A stretch of DNA of 64,000 nucleotides. Origin: Shewanella litorisediminis (lineage in GTDB: Bacteria; Pseudomonadota; Gammaproteobacteria; Enterobacterales; Shewanellaceae). The stretch is from the NCBI RefSeq assembly GCF_016834455.1, contig NZ_CP069213.1, positions 2,666,501-2,730,500 on the forward strand, read 5' to 3'. This document shows, one piece after another, positions 63,522 through 64,000 of this stretch. Numbering within the stretch: position 1 is the first letter of the stretch; the number at the start of each line of letters is the position of its first letter. A program made the translations under genes and the position numbers. The notes beneath the pieces were generated by a model. The model made no database searches and was not told the origin of the DNA. It saw nothing but the letters and a program-made list of their open reading frames with translations.

Positions 63522-64000
63522 GAACGTTAATTATTGCGGAGGCCGGCGTAAATCATAATGGTGATGAAGCGCTAGCATTCAGGTTAGTTGATGCAGCATT
63601 TGAAGCTGGTGCGGATATAGTAAAGTTTCAAACCTTTAAAGCAAAAAACTTGGTCACTGAGCAAGCCACTCAAGCCGAGTACCAGATAGCCAACACCCAG
63701 AAGCAGGAATCCCAGTTGGCGATGCTGAGTAGGCTCGAGTTGTCTTATGCGACCCATCATCAGTTGGTCAAACATTGTCAGTCACTGGGGATAGAGTTTC
63801 TGTCGACCGCTTTTGATTCAGAAAGCTTAGCTTTTCTGGTCAACGACCTGGGTTTAAAGCGCCTCAAAATACCGTCCGGCGAACTGACCAACGCACCGCT
63901 TGTGTTGGAGCACGCCCGCACTGGCTGCGATATTATCGTCTCCACCGGCATGGCAACACTGGCGGAAGTTGAACTGGCGCTGGGGGTCATCGCCTTTGGT
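63518..64000 (+). CDS. legI: Legionaminic/sialic acid synthase LegI (NeuB family), partial
   Basis: The enzyme condenses the 6-deoxy amino sugar with phosphoenolpyruvate to make the nine-carbon acid. The first 161 residues are present: RTLIIAEAGVNHNGDEALAFRLVDAAFEAGADIVKFQTFKAKNLVT, then SLGIEFLSTAFDSESLAFLVNDLGLKRLKIPSGELTNAPLVLEHARTGCDIIVSTGMATLAEVELAL, all typical NeuB. The stop lies beyond the window. AAGGAAATAGT precedes the ATG. Base composition changes near 63650 from AT-rich to the flagellar-locus level. Confidence 0.95.
   Translation, partial: MRTLIIAEAGVNHNGDEALAFRLVDAAFEAGADIVKFQTFKAKNLVTEQATQAEYQIANTQKQESQLAMLSRLELSYATHHQLVKHCQSLGIEFLSTAFDSESLAFLVNDLGLKRLKIPSGELTNAPLVLEHARTGCDIIVSTGMATLAEVELALGVIAFG

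Overview
The window reads as a chromosomal segment of a marine gammaproteobacterium with one polar, sodium- or proton-driven flagellum, most likely a Shewanella. The reasons are the Vibrio/Shewanella-type order of the polar flagellar genes (flrABC regulators, flhFG polarity genes, two short flagellins flanked by flgL and flaG-fliD, and flgOP/flgT outer-membrane accessory genes), the moderate G+C content, and the sequence style of FliA, FlhF, CheY and CheV. The species cannot be fixed from the sequence alone.

Region 1 (1-43069, all on the minus strand, read from right to left) is a nearly complete flagellar and chemotaxis locus. It runs cheV, cheR, then flgBCDE, flgFGHIJ, flgKL, two flagellins, flaG, fliD, a FliT/FlaI-like protein, fliS, the regulators flrA and flrBC, fliEFGHIJ, fliKLMNOPQR-flhB, flhAFG, fliA, cheY, cheZ and the start of cheA. 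Sigma-54 type -24/-12 promoters can be read in front of flgB, flgF, flrB, fliE, fliK and flhA. A sigma-28 (FliA) promoter lies in front of the second flagellin. This is the expected hierarchy: FlrA with sigma-54 drives early genes, FlrC with sigma-54 drives hook and basal-body genes, and FliA drives late genes.

Region 2 (43273-47609) holds flgA, flgM and flgN on the plus strand, flgO-flgP on the minus strand and flgT on the plus strand. flgM and flgOP have clear sigma-28 promoters and flgT has a sigma-54 promoter.

Region 3 (47664-54877) is a tRNA-Arg(CCT) gene followed by a compact integrated element of about 7.1 kb. It is bounded by a 16-bp imperfect repeat of the tRNA 3' end. In transcription order it carries a tyrosine integrase, a hypothetical gene, an AlpA-like excisionase/regulator, two hypothetical genes (one with an N-terminal winged-helix-like region), an IS481-type insertion sequence, and a five-gene operon of small proteins. 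The operon starts with a DUF5681-like protein and sits behind a near-consensus LexA (SOS) box. A 19-bp repeat occurs at both ends and its pieces recur inside. The layout suggests an SOS-inducible phage satellite or a reduced prophage.

Region 4 (54878-57694) is a noncoding stretch, a methyl-accepting chemotaxis protein, and a long intergenic region that contains a sigma-54-like promoter facing right.

Region 5 (57695-64000, plus strand) is a nonulosonic (legionaminic-type) acid operon, presumably for flagellin glycosylation: LegB-like dehydratase, LegC-like aminotransferase, a 3-hydroxyacyl-CoA dehydrogenase family protein, a GNAT acyltransferase, a LegG-like hydrolysing 2-epimerase, a PIG-L deacetylase and a LegI-like synthase cut by the window edge. 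The middle four genes are markedly AT-rich. Together they suggest a recently exchanged cassette that puts an unusual acyl group (possibly 3-hydroxybutyryl) on the sugar.
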